In this document: positions 55,746 through 64,000 of the stretch, one piece after another
Layout of the letters: each line of letters starts with the position of its first letter
How positions within the stretch are numbered: position 1 is the first letter of the stretch
Origin: Muribaculum gordoncarteri
GTDB lineage: Bacteria > Bacteroidota > Bacteroidia > Bacteroidales > Muribaculaceae
DNA: 64,000 bases
Assembly (NCBI RefSeq): GCF_004803695.1
Contig: NZ_CP039393.1
Span: 1,674,001 to 1,738,000, forward strand
Direction: 5' to 3'
The notes under the pieces: model-generated
Database searches by the model: none
Told to the model about the DNA's origin: nothing
Seen by the model: the letters and a program-made list of their open reading frames with translations, nothing else
Program-made: the position numbers and the translations under genes

Positions 55746-58700
55746 ATGAAGCATTTCTTAGTTGCTATAATTTTCATGCTCATGTCATCAGCCCTGAAAA
55801 TCTATGCCAGTGATATGGGATTCTATAATGCCGACGACACCTACGGTATCACAATACGCGAGCCGTCGTCGATATGCAAGGATGATGACGGATTTATGTG
55901 GGTTGCCACAAAGTCGGGCATATACCGCCTTTCCGATGAAAGCAAATGCTATAATGTACCCTACACTACAGTTAATATAGTGTCGGTCGAGCTTGTGCAT
56001 CGAAAAGGAGAGCTCTATGTATTCACCAACCATGGTGAAATATTCCGATATAACAAGCGGCTCGACCGATTTGTGCACTATCTCGACCTCTTGTCGGCAC
56101 TCAATGTCGAGGCTATCTATCTGGCCGACATTAAAATAGGGGGGGATAAGGATATTTTGTGGCTCGCCACCTCGGCAGGGCTCTATCACTGCGTCAACGG
56201 CAAGTGCACCAGGATTCCCGGCGTGGAAGGAGCTGTGGGCGACATGACGATGGACGGCTGCAAGCACCTTATAGTCGCAAGCACGGGAGGAGTCTACCGC
56301 ATAAACACCGAAAACTACGACCGTGAAGTGTGGAACGACAATCCCGGAGTGTTCCCCACCCTGATAAAGCTCGACAAAGCCATGAACCGGCTGTGGATCG
56401 GAACGATGTCTGACGGACTCTACTATCTCGACTGCGACACCAAGGAGCTGAAGGCCTCACCCATCAAGCGATTCCCCCACCAGTATGTGCGTGACATCGA
56501 AATAGTGTCGGACTCGGCCATTTGGTGCGGAATCGACGGACGAGGCATCTGGCAGCTCTCGCGCGACGGAAGCCGCGTGACCGAGATATTCCAGGAGGAC
56601 AAGGACAACCCCCACTCCATTGCAGGCAACGGCGTACTCGACATGTGTTACGACCGTCCCGACAGGGTGTGGGTGTGCTCGTTTACGGGCGGTGTGTCGA
56701 TAGCCGAACTCAACTCGCCCCTCATAACCCACTTCCGCCACCGCGTCAACGACCCCAATTCGCCGGCCAACGACTATATATATGATGTGGCCGAGGACAG
56801 CAAGGGGCGTATATGGATAGGAACCAACGGCGGACTGAGCTACTGGAATCCCGACACGGGAAAGTGGGTCAACCGTTTCGGCCACGAATATGAGTCATTC
56901 ATCGTGCGCTCGGTGTGCGAGGACAGCAAAGGCGACATCTGGGTGGGCACCTACTCCAACGGCGTCTATGTGCTCGACGGAAATACACAGCGCATCAAGG
57001 CGCATCACACCGACCGCCAGGGAATCCTCTCTAAGAACGGATTCGTATTTGACATTCTGCGCGACAGCAACGGCGATATATGGATGGCCGGAATGATAGG
57101 CGCGATAATAAAGTATGACCACGTGACGGGCCAGTTCGACGAGTATCCCGTGAGGCCGGTATCGACAATGGCCGAGCTCGACGACTCCACGCTGATAATG
57201 GCAAGCAACAACCAGTTGCTGTCGCTCGACAAGAACACCAAGGAGATCAAGGAGCTGCTGACCGACAACATGATACAGGACATCGAGGTGACCGAAGGCA
57301 AAATATGGGTGGCAAGTAACGGCAACGGACTTATATGCTACGACATTGCGTCACAGGCCACCGAAACTTTCAACCTGAAGCACGGTTCGGTGTCCGACAA
57401 CATCAACAGCATCCTATACCACAACGGCAACCTGTGGCTCGGCACCGACAACGGATTGTACCGCTTCAATATCGACGACAAGAGCGTAGCGTCATTTGAC
57501 TTTCCCGAAACAGCGGGCAAAATCGACTACACTTCCGATGCAAGCGTGAAACTCAGCAACGGCACCTCGGCATGGGGAACCTCCGAAGGCCTGATTATAC
57601 TCGACACCGAGTCGATGACGTCACGCACCCCCTCGGGACGAATATATCTGCAGGACATTCTGCTCTCAAGCCGATCGATGCGTGACATGCCCGACATTCT
57701 GCCCGAAATGCCGCTCGACGAGATTACCGACCTGACGCTGCAACACGACCAGAACAACATAACGTTCAGCCTGCAGCCGCTCGGAAGCCACTCGCGCACA
57801 TCGCTCTTCTCATGGAAGATGGAGGGATTTGACGATGACTGGAGCGAGCTTTCCGACCTCAGCATCATCAATTACACCAACCTCAACCCCGGCAACTACA
57901 CATTATATATAAGGCTCTACAATCCCGACCTTATATCGGAGCGCAAGATATCGATTCACATCAAGCCTCCGTTCTGGGCCACATGGTGGTTCAAGACCGC
58001 CTATGTGCTGCTGATTGCCACCCTGCTCTATCTGCTGCTGCGCTTCTACATCAACCGCATCAACCGCCGTCACGCCGAACACAAGCTGCAATTCTTCATC
58101 AACACGGCCCACGACCTGAGAACGGCACTGACGCTCATCAAGGCGTCTATCGAGGAGATAAAGCGGTCGCCCAACATCAACGAGGAGGAGAAGCAGTATC
58201 TGCAACTTGCCATAGACCAGATGCAACGGCTCACAATGGTCACCACCCAGCTGATGGACCTCCAGAAGATCGACCTCGGCAAGGGACAGTTCCATCCTAT
58301 GAACTACGACATCGTACCGCTTATCAGCAGCCGCATAAGCATGTTTGAGTCCATCGCCGAGAAGCGCAACATCACATTGACCTACAGCTACAAGCCCGAA
58401 TCCTACGTAACGGCCGTGGATGCCGGAAAAATCGAGCGCATAGTCGACAATCTGCTCTCCAACGCCATAAAATACTCCCACGAATACTCGTCGGTCGACA
58501 TCAACTTTACAGCCAACGACAATGAATGGCGCCTCAGCATCGTCGACCACGGCATAGGCATCGACAAGAAGTCGCTCGACAACTTGTTCAAGGAGTTCTT
58601 CCGCAGCGAAAACGCCGTCAATTTACGCATAAGCGGCTCAGGCATAGGACTTGCACTGACCAAGAAGCTCGTAGAGCTGCACGACGGAAAAATCATTGTC

Positions 58701-59588
58701 GAAAGCCGTGAAGATGAAGGCTCACGGTTTGAAATAGTGATTCCTCACCGTCTGGTCGACTCCGCTCCCCTGCCCGTGAATGCCGAAGATCCCGAATCGG
58801 CCGACAAGTCGATCGACAATGAGGAGATAAAGAACATGCGCATCCTCGTATGTGAGGACAACGACGACCTGCGCCGCTTCATGAAGCGTCCGCTCGGCCG
58901 TCACTTCAACGTGGCCACCGCCTCCAACGGCGTTGATGCATGGGAATACATCAAGAAAGAGCTCCCCGACCTGATTGTTTCCGACATCATGATGCCGGGC
59001 ATGGACGGATTTGAGCTGTGTCGCCTCGTCAAGTCGACATTTGAAACATCCCACATCCCCATAATCCTGCTCAGTGCGCTCTCCGACCAGTCTGACGAGC
59101 TGCACGGCCTCGGACTTGGAGCCGACGACTACATGACCAAGCCCTTTGACATGAAGACGCTTACACAGCGCATCATGTCGATAATACTCAACCGCCGCGC
59201 ACTCGGAAGCCGCGTGATTTCAGAGGGCGGCGAAACGGTTGAAGAGGCCGACACCAAAGAATCCAACGAGCTTAACGACGCATTTGTGCGCCAGGCTCTC
59301 AAGATTGTGGTGAATCACCTTGAGGACTCTGACTTCAGCAAGGAGGAGTTTGCACGGGAAATGGGAGTGAGCACATCGCTGCTCTTCAAGAAGATAAAGG
59401 CGCTTACCGACATGACTGTCGTCGACTTTATACGCAACATCAGGATGGATCATGCGATGAAGCTCCTGAACGACAGTCAGTACAGCATAGGCGAAATAGC
59501 CTACAAATGCGGATTCTCCTCAATCAGCTATTTCAGCACCGTATTCAAGAAGCACTTCGGCAAGTCGCCTACCGACTTCCGGGCATGA
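55746..59588 (+). CDS. Hybrid two-component system protein (propeller sensor, histidine kinase, receiver, AraC HTH)
   Basis: 1280 residues. After the signal segment, about 650 residues form two seven-bladed propellers from Reg_prop repeats (ICKDDDGFMWVATKSGIYRL, RIWIGTNGGLSYWN). They are followed by a Y_Y_Y domain, a transmembrane helix at about 748-770, HisKA (INTAHDLRTALTLI, His about 788), HATPase with NLLSNAIKYSH and SGSGIGLALTKKL, a receiver with phospho-acceptor near Asp1079 (SDIMMPGMDG) and an AraC HTH (IGEIAYKCGFSSISYFSTVF). The H-box reads HDLRTAL instead of the usual HExRTPL. It senses an oligosaccharide in the periplasm and activates the divergent susC operon. Confidence 0.96.
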   Translation: MKHFLVAIIFMLMSSALKIYASDMGFYNADDTYGITIREPSSICKDDDGFMWVATKSGIYRLSDESKCYNVPYTTVNIVSVELVHRKGELYVFTNHGEIFRYNKRLDRFVHYLDLLSALNVEAIYLADIKIGGDKDILWLATSAGLYHCVNGKCTRIPGVEGAVGDMTMDGCKHLIVASTGGVYRINTENYDREVWNDNPGVFPTLIKLDKAMNRLWIGTMSDGLYYLDCDTKELKASPIKRFPHQYVRDIEIVSDSAIWCGIDGRGIWQLSRDGSRVTEIFQEDKDNPHSIAGNGVLDMCYDRPDRVWVCSFTGGVSIAELNSPLITHFRHRVNDPNSPANDYIYDVAEDSKGRIWIGTNGGLSYWNPDTGKWVNRFGHEYESFIVRSVCEDSKGDIWVGTYSNGVYVLDGNTQRIKAHHTDRQGILSKNGFVFDILRDSNGDIWMAGMIGAIIKYDHVTGQFDEYPVRPVSTMAELDDSTLIMASNNQLLSLDKNTKEIKELLTDNMIQDIEVTEGKIWVASNGNGLICYDIASQATETFNLKHGSVSDNINSILYHNGNLWLGTDNGLYRFNIDDKSVASFDFPETAGKIDYTSDASVKLSNGTSAWGTSEGLIILDTESMTSRTPSGRIYLQDILLSSRSMRDMPDILPEMPLDEITDLTLQHDQNNITFSLQPLGSHSRTSLFSWKMEGFDDDWSELSDLSIINYTNLNPGNYTLYIRLYNPDLISERKISIHIKPPFWATWWFKTAYVLLIATLLYLLLRFYINRINRRHAEHKLQFFINTAHDLRTALTLIKASIEEIKRSPNINEEEKQYLQLAIDQMQRLTMVTTQLMDLQKIDLGKGQFHPMNYDIVPLISSRISMFESIAEKRNITLTYSYKPESYVTAVDAGKIERIVDNLLSNAIKYSHEYSSVDINFTANDNEWRLSIVDHGIGIDKKSLDNLFKEFFRSENAVNLRISGSGIGLALTKKLVELHDGKIIVESREDEGSRFEIVIPHRLVDSAPLPVNAEDPESADKSIDNEEIKNMRILVCEDNDDLRRFMKRPLGRHFNVATASNGVDAWEYIKKELPDLIVSDIMMPGMDGFELCRLVKSTFETSHIPIILLSALSDQSDELHGLGLGADDYMTKPFDMKTLTQRIMSIILNRRALGSRVISEGGETVEEADTKESNELNDAFVRQALKIVVNHLEDSDFSKEEFAREMGVSTSLLFKKIKALTDMTVVDFIRNIRMDHAMKLLNDSQYSIGEIAYKCGFSSISYFSTVFKKHFGKSPTDFRA

Positions 59589-59653
59589 TGACGATCCCCG
59601 GTCGGCAAGTGACGCACAGCCGTTGCAGCTGAAACGACGACACATAAAAAACA

Positions 59654-59689
59654 TAACGGCCGCATGATTTTGATGTCATGCGGCCGTTA
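59654..59689. terminator. Bidirectional terminator
   Basis: TAACGGCCGCATGA pairs perfectly with TCATGCGGCCGTTA around eight bases, between the convergent sensor and exchanger genes. Confidence 0.9.
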
Positions 59690-59711
59690 CGCTTATATTA
59701 CTATTTCTAAA

Positions 59712-61391
59712 CTATGCAAGGCAAAGCACAAGCACCTGGGCTGCTACAACTCGCAGGAACATGGTCAACGGATACACGGTCGAGTAAGCAACCGCCGGTG
59801 CATCGTTGCCGGTGCTGTTGTTGGCGTAGGCAAGAGCGGGGGGATCGGTCATGCTGCCGCCGAAAAGACCCATTATCGTGAGCAGGTTGATCTTGTAGAC
59901 ACCGCGTGCGATGCATCCTGCCACAAGCAGAGGCACCACCGTGATGATGAATCCCCATATAACCCACCACATACCGGTGTAGTTGAACACGGTCTTTGCA
60001 AATCCGGCTCCCGAAGCGATTCCCACCGAAGCGAGGAAGAGGCAGATACCGATTTCACGCATCAGCAGTGACGAAGCCGACGAGGTATAGGTGACAAGCT
60101 TGAGCTTGTAGCCGAAGCGGCTGAGAAGTATTGCCACTACAAGGGGACCGCCGGCAAGGCCGAGCTTCATAGGCACGCTCACGCCGGGGAACGCGATAGG
60201 AATGCTTCCTACAAGAATACCGAGGAATATACCCACAAAGAGCGTTATCATGTTGGGCTCGTTAAGACGCTTCATCGAGTTACCGAGCTTGTCGGCAAGT
60301 CGCTTGATGTCCTCCTCCTGTCCCACTACGGTGATGCGGTCGCCTATCTGGAGGCGAAGGCTGGGCGATGCGAGCAGGTCGACACCGGCACGGTTGACGC
60401 GGGTGGCGTTGAGCTTGTAACCCATGCGCAGGCGCAGCGAACCGAGAGCCACACCGTTGTAGTGACTCTTCGTAACCACGATGCGGCGTGACACTACAGG
60501 GCTCGGAGTTGCCTCCCAGTCCATGTCGATTTCAGGGCCTATCACAGCCTTGAAGCGATCCTCATCCTGAGCCGACATGACGATGTAGAGCTTGTCGCCG
60601 ATGTGTACGGTGGTCTGTGAGTTGGGTATTATGACATTGCCGCTGCCGTCACGCAGACGCGACACGACAAAGTTACATGATATGATGTCGTGCAGCTGCA
60701 CGAGGTTTTTACCGTCGATCAATGAATTGGCCACCTCAAATGTCACGATGTGAGGCTTCAGCTGGCTGCTGTCGATCTCATCCTCGATCTGCTTGACCTC
60801 GCGGTCCATCTTTACGCGGAAGATGGCGCGGATCACAAACATCGAGAGTATTATACCGATAACACCGAGAGGATAAGCGGCTGCATAACCCATAGCCATC
60901 TCCTCCGACATGCTATAGGCTCCGGGGTTGACCTGAAGTATGGCCTGCTGTGCGGCACCAAGTCCGGGAGTGTTGGTTACGGCTCCCGACATAACGCCCA
61001 CAAGTGCGGTTATAGGAGTGTTTCCGTCGATGAAGAAGATTGCCAGCACTATCGCCACGTTGAGCACTATCACAAGCACGGCAAGACCGTTGAGCAACAT
61101 TCCGCCCTTCTTGAACGACGAGAAGAATCCGGGGCCTACCTGTAAACCTATTGAAAAGATAAACAATATAAGGCCGAATTCACGAATGAAGTGCAGCACC
61201 TCGCTGTTTACGACATAACCCAAATGCCCCATAACGAGTCCTACAAACAGGACGAACGTGACTCCGAGCGAAACACCTCCAATCTTGATTTTACCTAAAA
61301 AGACACCTACGGCTATGACAAACGAGTACAAAATAATCGTACTCGCCAGTGTCATATTTCCCGGTGCAAGTAGTTGTTGAATCCAATCCAT
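59712..61391 (-). CDS. AspT/YidE-family putative transporter with two RCK_C domains
   Basis: 559 residues. Two halves of five or so transmembrane helices (FVIAVGVFLGKIKIGGVSLG; VGIFLGILVGSIPIAFPGVS) flank two cytosolic TrkA-C/RCK_C domains (VSRLRDGSGNVIIPNSQT; LLASPSLRLQIGDRITVVGQ). Each half has the duplicated AspT-type GAVTNTPGLGAAQQA or GGSMTDPPALAYAN signature. The family includes the aspartate:alanine exchanger; YidE-type members are of unknown substrate. Single gene. Confidence 0.9.
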   Translation of the reverse strand: MDWIQQLLAPGNMTLASTIILYSFVIAVGVFLGKIKIGGVSLGVTFVLFVGLVMGHLGYVVNSEVLHFIREFGLILFIFSIGLQVGPGFFSSFKKGGMLLNGLAVLVIVLNVAIVLAIFFIDGNTPITALVGVMSGAVTNTPGLGAAQQAILQVNPGAYSMSEEMAMGYAAAYPLGVIGIILSMFVIRAIFRVKMDREVKQIEDEIDSSQLKPHIVTFEVANSLIDGKNLVQLHDIISCNFVVSRLRDGSGNVIIPNSQTTVHIGDKLYIVMSAQDEDRFKAVIGPEIDMDWEATPSPVVSRRIVVTKSHYNGVALGSLRLRMGYKLNATRVNRAGVDLLASPSLRLQIGDRITVVGQEEDIKRLADKLGNSMKRLNEPNMITLFVGIFLGILVGSIPIAFPGVSVPMKLGLAGGPLVVAILLSRFGYKLKLVTYTSSASSLLMREIGICLFLASVGIASGAGFAKTVFNYTGMWWVIWGFIITVVPLLVAGCIARGVYKINLLTIMGLFGGSMTDPPALAYANNSTGNDAPAVAYSTVYPLTMFLRVVAAQVLVLCLA

Positions 61392-61552
61392 GAGTTCCGA
61401 TTGTATTATTTATGAATTTAGCATATAAATCATTGAAAGCCAACAACAAATGATTACATCGTGTGCAACCGCCTGTTTTGAGAGTGCAAAGTTACGCTTT
61501 TTTATCAAATGTTTGATTATTTTCCCCTCCAAATATTTCACCCCACCCCCAT

Positions 61553-61582
61553 TTATTGCCCGTTATTGCCCGTTATTGCCCG
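61553..61582. repeat. Three tandem copies of a 10-base unit
   Basis: TTATTGCCCG repeated three times without change, in the gap between the exchanger gene start and the small membrane protein gene end. Confidence 0.8.
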
Positions 61583-61608
61583 AACCTCATGTATGCCGAC
61601 TTCTGCAA

Positions 61609-61884
61609 TTATTGTTTGGGTTTCCACCGTTGCTTAATGTAGGCGCTGTTCACCCGGTATACGAGGATTCCAAGCAATATGGCGAATACCAATGCACACA
61701 ATCCGGCACATCCCCTCAGAAAGAGGTACACTCTCGGCGATATCTCGGCATTCCAAAATATCATTACCATAAAAATGGCAATGGTTACTGCAATAAACGC
61801 GATGGCCGCATATTTCAATCGTAGGTTGGACGGAGTATTGTATAGCTTCTCCATCGCCTCCCGCTGTTGTTCATCCTTATACAT
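61609..61884 (-). CDS. Small membrane protein with two transmembrane helices
   Basis: 91 residues. A polar, charged N-terminus (MYKDEQQREAMEKLYNT) precedes helices at about 25-45 (YAAIAFIAVTIAIFMVMIFW) and 55-75 (FLRGCAGLCALVFAILLGIL), with a basic tail (RWKPKQ). No family is recognised. It starts 20 bases after the KilA-N gene stop and is probably co-transcribed. Confidence 0.65.
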   Translation of the reverse strand: MYKDEQQREAMEKLYNTPSNLRLKYAAIAFIAVTIAIFMVMIFWNAEISPRVYLFLRGCAGLCALVFAILLGILVYRVNSAYIKQRWKPKQ

Positions 61885-61904
61885 AACTCATTGATTTTAT
61901 ATTT

Positions 61905-62708
61905 TCATTTCAGTATTTTACTATCGTTATCACCGATTTCCAATATGCTCATCTGGTGGATGGCAATTTGATTCAGCCTTATCAGACGCTCGCTTTGCTT
62001 CATGCCCTGCTCAATGAAAACAGCATTCAGATTTTCCATATTCGACAGACATATCAGCTCATTTATAGAGGCATAATCGCGTATGTTGCCTTTCAAGTCA
62101 GGATGAGCCTCACGCCATTGCCTGGCAGTCATCCCAAACATTGCCACGTTGAGCACATCGGCCTCGTTGGCATAGATGATGTTGGCCTGTTTCGCCGTAA
62201 CTTCCGCAGGGACAAGATTCTGCTTTATGGCATCGGTGTGTATGCGATAGTTGATTTTCGACAGCTCGCGCTTTGCCGACCATCCAAGCAGCTTCTGCTC
62301 CTCTTCCTTAAGTCGCTGAAATTCCTTGACTATGTAAATCTTGAACTCCGGGCTTATCCACATCGCAAACTCAAAGGCAATATCCTTATGGGCATATGTG
62401 CCTCCATAGCGCCCGGCCTTTGCCTGAACACTTATTGCATTTGTTCTCGCAACAAATTCCTTGACACTTATCTTGAAGCTATTGAGACCCGACTGACTTT
62501 TAATTATGGCGAATTCGCCATAATTAAAATGTGGATTATATACCTTTTCCCAAATGCCTATGTATTCAAGCGTATTGCGATTACGCAACCAATCGGTAAT
62601 GAAAAAATCCCCGTCTTTGGCACGTAACATATCCGTCAGACAAATATAGTCTTCGCCGTCCACCTTTATAACATTAACTTCGGTATTCTGCACAGAGATT
62701 TTTGCCAT
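61905..62708 (-). CDS. KilA-N domain protein
   Basis: 267 residues. The KilA-N domain occupies about residues 1-110: VNVIKVDGEDYICLTDML, NTLEYIGIWEKVYNPHFNYG and GRYGGTYAHKDIAFEFAMWI, which are strongly conserved. The C-terminal half is helical (LKEEEQKLLGWSAKRELSKI). KilA-N is a phage- and virus-derived DNA-binding domain; these stand-alone chromosomal copies in Bacteroidales have no assigned role. Its coding sequence contains a 32-bp perfect palindrome at 62498-62529. Confidence 0.88.
   Translation of the reverse strand: MAKISVQNTEVNVIKVDGEDYICLTDMLRAKDGDFFITDWLRNRNTLEYIGIWEKVYNPHFNYGEFAIIKSQSGLNSFKISVKEFVARTNAISVQAKAGRYGGTYAHKDIAFEFAMWISPEFKIYIVKEFQRLKEEEQKLLGWSAKRELSKINYRIHTDAIKQNLVPAEVTAKQANIIYANEADVLNVAMFGMTARQWREAHPDLKGNIRDYASINELICLSNMENLNAVFIEQGMKQSERLIRLNQIAIHQMSILEIGDNDSKILK
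62498..62529. repeat. 32-bp perfect palindrome inside the KilA-N gene
   Basis: The arm TTTTAATTATGGCGAA is followed immediately by its exact reverse complement, centred on GAATTC. It encodes the FNYGEFAII part of the protein. Confidence 0.95.
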
Positions 62709-62950
62709 AACACTGTTGTTTTTTAGCCTTTGTAATATGTGATTGCAATTATTTGCTCAGATGCAAATTAAAGAAAAATAGCAGTGCTGTACAAATAATT
62801 CTATCGAATAATTGCGCCAAATAATAATAATAATAATAATAATAATAATTCAACGCCTGTTAATACATTAATATTCACTACGCTACAAGTCTCTACCCTG
62901 CTGCAGGGGAAACGCGGAACCGTATCCGATATAAAATTTATTGACAAATA
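62709..62950. other. Intergenic region with an AAT microsatellite
   Basis: No gene seen. It holds the (AAT)10 tract at 62820-62849 and a CCCTGC/GCAGGG inverted repeat near 62898. A TTTAATTTGC sequence on the minus strand near 62762-62771 is one base short of the -7 consensus and might serve the KilA-N gene. Confidence 0.4.
62820..62849. repeat. (AAT)10 microsatellite
   Basis: Ten uninterrupted AAT units between the divergent KilA-N and membrane-protein genes. Confidence 0.95.
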
Positions 62951-62982
62951 TTTGGTTTATAAAATAAACTTGTTTATATTTG
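62951..62982 (+). promoter_or_regulatory. Promoter with operator in its spacer
   Basis: TTTG at 62951-62954 and TATATTTG at 62975-62982, spacer 20. The spacer contains GTTTATAAAATAAAC (62955-62969), symmetric about three A's, and the next half-site GTTTAT overlaps the -7 box. A repressor bound here would block RNA polymerase. Confidence 0.75.
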
Positions 62983-62986
62983 CATC

Positions 62987-63022
62987 ATGAAAGAGCGGAA
63001 TCGCGCGACCGCTCTTTTTTAA
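62987..63022 (+). CDS. 11-codon leader ORF
   Basis: ATG to TAA encoding MKERNRATALF, five bases after the -7 box. The whole ORF coincides with the hairpin at 62990-63020, so ribosome position could affect hairpin formation. It may also be accidental. Confidence 0.3.
   Translation: MKERNRATALF
62990..63020 (+). terminator. Attenuator-like hairpin in the leader
   Basis: AAAGAGCGG pairs with CCGCTCTTT, followed by TTT, directly downstream of the promoter and ahead of the first gene. Confidence 0.65.
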
Positions 63023-63031
63023 GACAATTCC

Positions 63032-63048
63032 GGTTTATAAAATAAACC
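63032..63048 (+). promoter_or_regulatory. Second operator copy
   Basis: GGTTTATAAAATAAACC is a 17-base palindrome about a central AAA, 27 bases before the first gene and 77 bases from copy 1. Its 15-base core is identical to copy 1. Confidence 0.7.
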
Positions 63049-63075
63049 AAATGAAAATCTCTAAACTCCTTAAAA

Positions 63076-63699
63076 ATGGAAGAACGAAAACTTACCGAAA
63101 AAGAGAGCCTTGAAGTAATCACTTCAATGATTTCTCGCACCAAAGAGCGTTACATGATGGGCGACGGAAACATCATGTTGATGTGGGGCTATCTCATCCT
63201 TACGGTCACGGCCCTCATCTGGATTCTAATCGCAACGACCCACAATCAGCAATGGAACTGGCTTTGGTTTGCCATCTGGATTGGAGGAATAATAACTCCA
63301 ATAATGAGCCGCAAGAAGCAGATCAAGTCGGGTGTTAAAAGCTATTCCGACAAGATAATGTCACGAATATGGTCAACCGTAGGCTTTTCAGGCCTGGCAA
63401 CTACACTGATGTGCTTAGGATTCCTGCTCATTATGGGCCTCGACACATGGAACACGATGTTCGCGTTCGCACTTATCATAGTGCCTTTTGCCGAGATAGC
63501 CCAAGGTATAGTCATCAGGGAAAAGTCATTCATATTCGGAGGCGCGATAGGAATGCTTCTTGGCATATTCACCATTTGCTGCATATCGGGCAATGTGACG
63601 CTCTACGCCAACTGGTTTTTGCCGATGTTCATGATCGCAATCATCTTCATGATGGTCATTCCCGGACACATTCTCAACTATAAAGCTCGTAGAAACTGA
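63076..63699 (+). CDS. Multispan membrane protein paired with a winged-helix regulator
   Basis: 207 residues. An acidic/basic N-terminal helix (ERKLTEKESLEVITSMISRT) precedes five or six hydrophobic helices (MLMWGYLILTVTALIWILIA, WFAIWIGGIITPI, FSGLATTLMCLGFLLIMG, MFAFALIIVPFAEIAQGI, FMIAIIFMMVIPG). No transporter signature. Pairs of such a protein with a small winged-helix regulator recur in Bacteroidetes. It overlaps the regulator gene by one base (TGATG). Confidence 0.75.
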   Translation: MEERKLTEKESLEVITSMISRTKERYMMGDGNIMLMWGYLILTVTALIWILIATTHNQQWNWLWFAIWIGGIITPIMSRKKQIKSGVKSYSDKIMSRIWSTVGFSGLATTLMCLGFLLIMGLDTWNTMFAFALIIVPFAEIAQGIVIREKSFIFGGAIGMLLGIFTICCISGNVTLYANWFLPMFMIAIIFMMVIPGHILNYKARRN

Positions 63700-63980
63700 T
63701 GAAAGAATTGAATCCACTTCTTCACTCCCAATTGCGCCTTGCCATAATGTCAATATTGATGAACGTTGACGAAGCGGATTTTGTCTATCTCAAAGAGAAA
63801 ACCGAATCCACGGCAGGTAACCTGAGCGTCCAGCTCGACAAGCTGTCGACAGCAGGCTACATCGCGGTCAACAAGGGCTTCCTCGGCAAAAAACCACGCA
63901 CCGTGTGCACGATAACCGACGCCGGCAGGAAAGCCTTCGAAGAATATGTCGACGACCTGCGACAATACCTGCACCTTTAG
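63699..63980 (+). CDS. Winged-helix transcriptional regulator (HTH_34/MarR-like)
   Basis: 93 residues, a single winged-helix domain: LHSQLRLAIMSILMNVDEAD, YLKEKTESTAGNLSVQLDKL as recognition helix region, a wing with GFLGKKPRTVCTITDAG, and a C-terminal dimerisation helix. The family binds palindromes as dimers, and the two GTTTATAAAATAAAC sites upstream of its operon are the natural targets, giving negative autoregulation by inference. It is translationally coupled to the membrane protein gene. Confidence 0.88.
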   Translation: MKELNPLLHSQLRLAIMSILMNVDEADFVYLKEKTESTAGNLSVQLDKLSTAGYIAVNKGFLGKKPRTVCTITDAGRKAFEEYVDDLRQYLHL

Positions 63981-64000
63981 GCCCCGTTCCCCCACCCTCC

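Noticed and set aside
63051-63113. 20-codon frame starting ATG at 63051, overlapping the membrane protein gene
   Set aside because: It lies out of frame in a real gene start; short, and nothing supports translation.

Overview
The window reads as a piece of a Bacteroidales chromosome, most likely a gut Muribaculaceae or close relative. The family-level placement is inference. The support is a SusC/SusD pair with a hybrid two-component regulator, several TonB-dependent or porin-like outer membrane proteins, lipoprotein signal peptides, almost no Shine-Dalgarno sequences, and repeated upstream matches to the Bacteroidetes -7 box TAnnTTTG.

Housekeeping part (1-20095). A PIF1-like helicase is cut by the left edge. 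Then come a FadL-like barrel, a secreted protein built on Gly-Pro-Ser-Trp repeats, an HdeD-like membrane protein, trmN6, engB, a Rel/RelA (p)ppGpp synthetase whose hydrolase site is degenerate, a lipoprotein, an alpha/beta hydrolase, alaS, an M23 peptidase with a MerR regulator, a TonB-dependent receptor, and a ugd-aminotransferase-HAD nucleotide-sugar cluster. A tRNA-Ser(GCU) follows at 20193.

Accessory part (20317-33689). Two outer-membrane barrel loci (20495 and 26318), each with a small lipoprotein, sit with lipid-anchored TPR proteins that cross the inner membrane. One of these (24045) is intact and ends in a LuxR-type HTH. The other (28806) is frameshifted and lacks its C-terminal part. 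A RhuM/PLD-like protein, a 37-residue membrane microprotein and palindromic repeats lie between them. The region ends in a compact XRE - ImmA/IrrE protease - PIN nuclease cassette, flanked on both sides by repeat-rich noncoding DNA; it is the best candidate here for a toxin-antitoxin or defence module.

Core part (33690-46577). This holds DUF4831, NAD(P)HX repair, hpt, adk, a membrane-anchored MutS-like ATPase, an OmpA/PorT-like barrel, HU, two consecutive rhomboid proteases with an EEP nuclease/phosphatase, and an M3 peptidase.

Polysaccharide utilisation locus (46605-59588). A hybrid two-component sensor (+) faces SusC, SusD, a CE1-type esterase, a secreted beta-sandwich protein and a GH43 glycosidase (-). 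The set fits a feruloylated or acetylated arabinose-containing glycan. Four TGTTAC motifs lie in the sensor-SusC intergenic region.

Right end (59712-64000). An AspT/YidE-like exchanger, a small membrane protein, a KilA-N protein with a 32-bp perfect palindrome in its coding sequence, and a membrane protein/winged-helix operon. That operon's promoter holds a palindromic operator in its spacer, a second copy just before the first gene, and between them an 11-codon leader ORF that coincides with a terminator-like hairpin.
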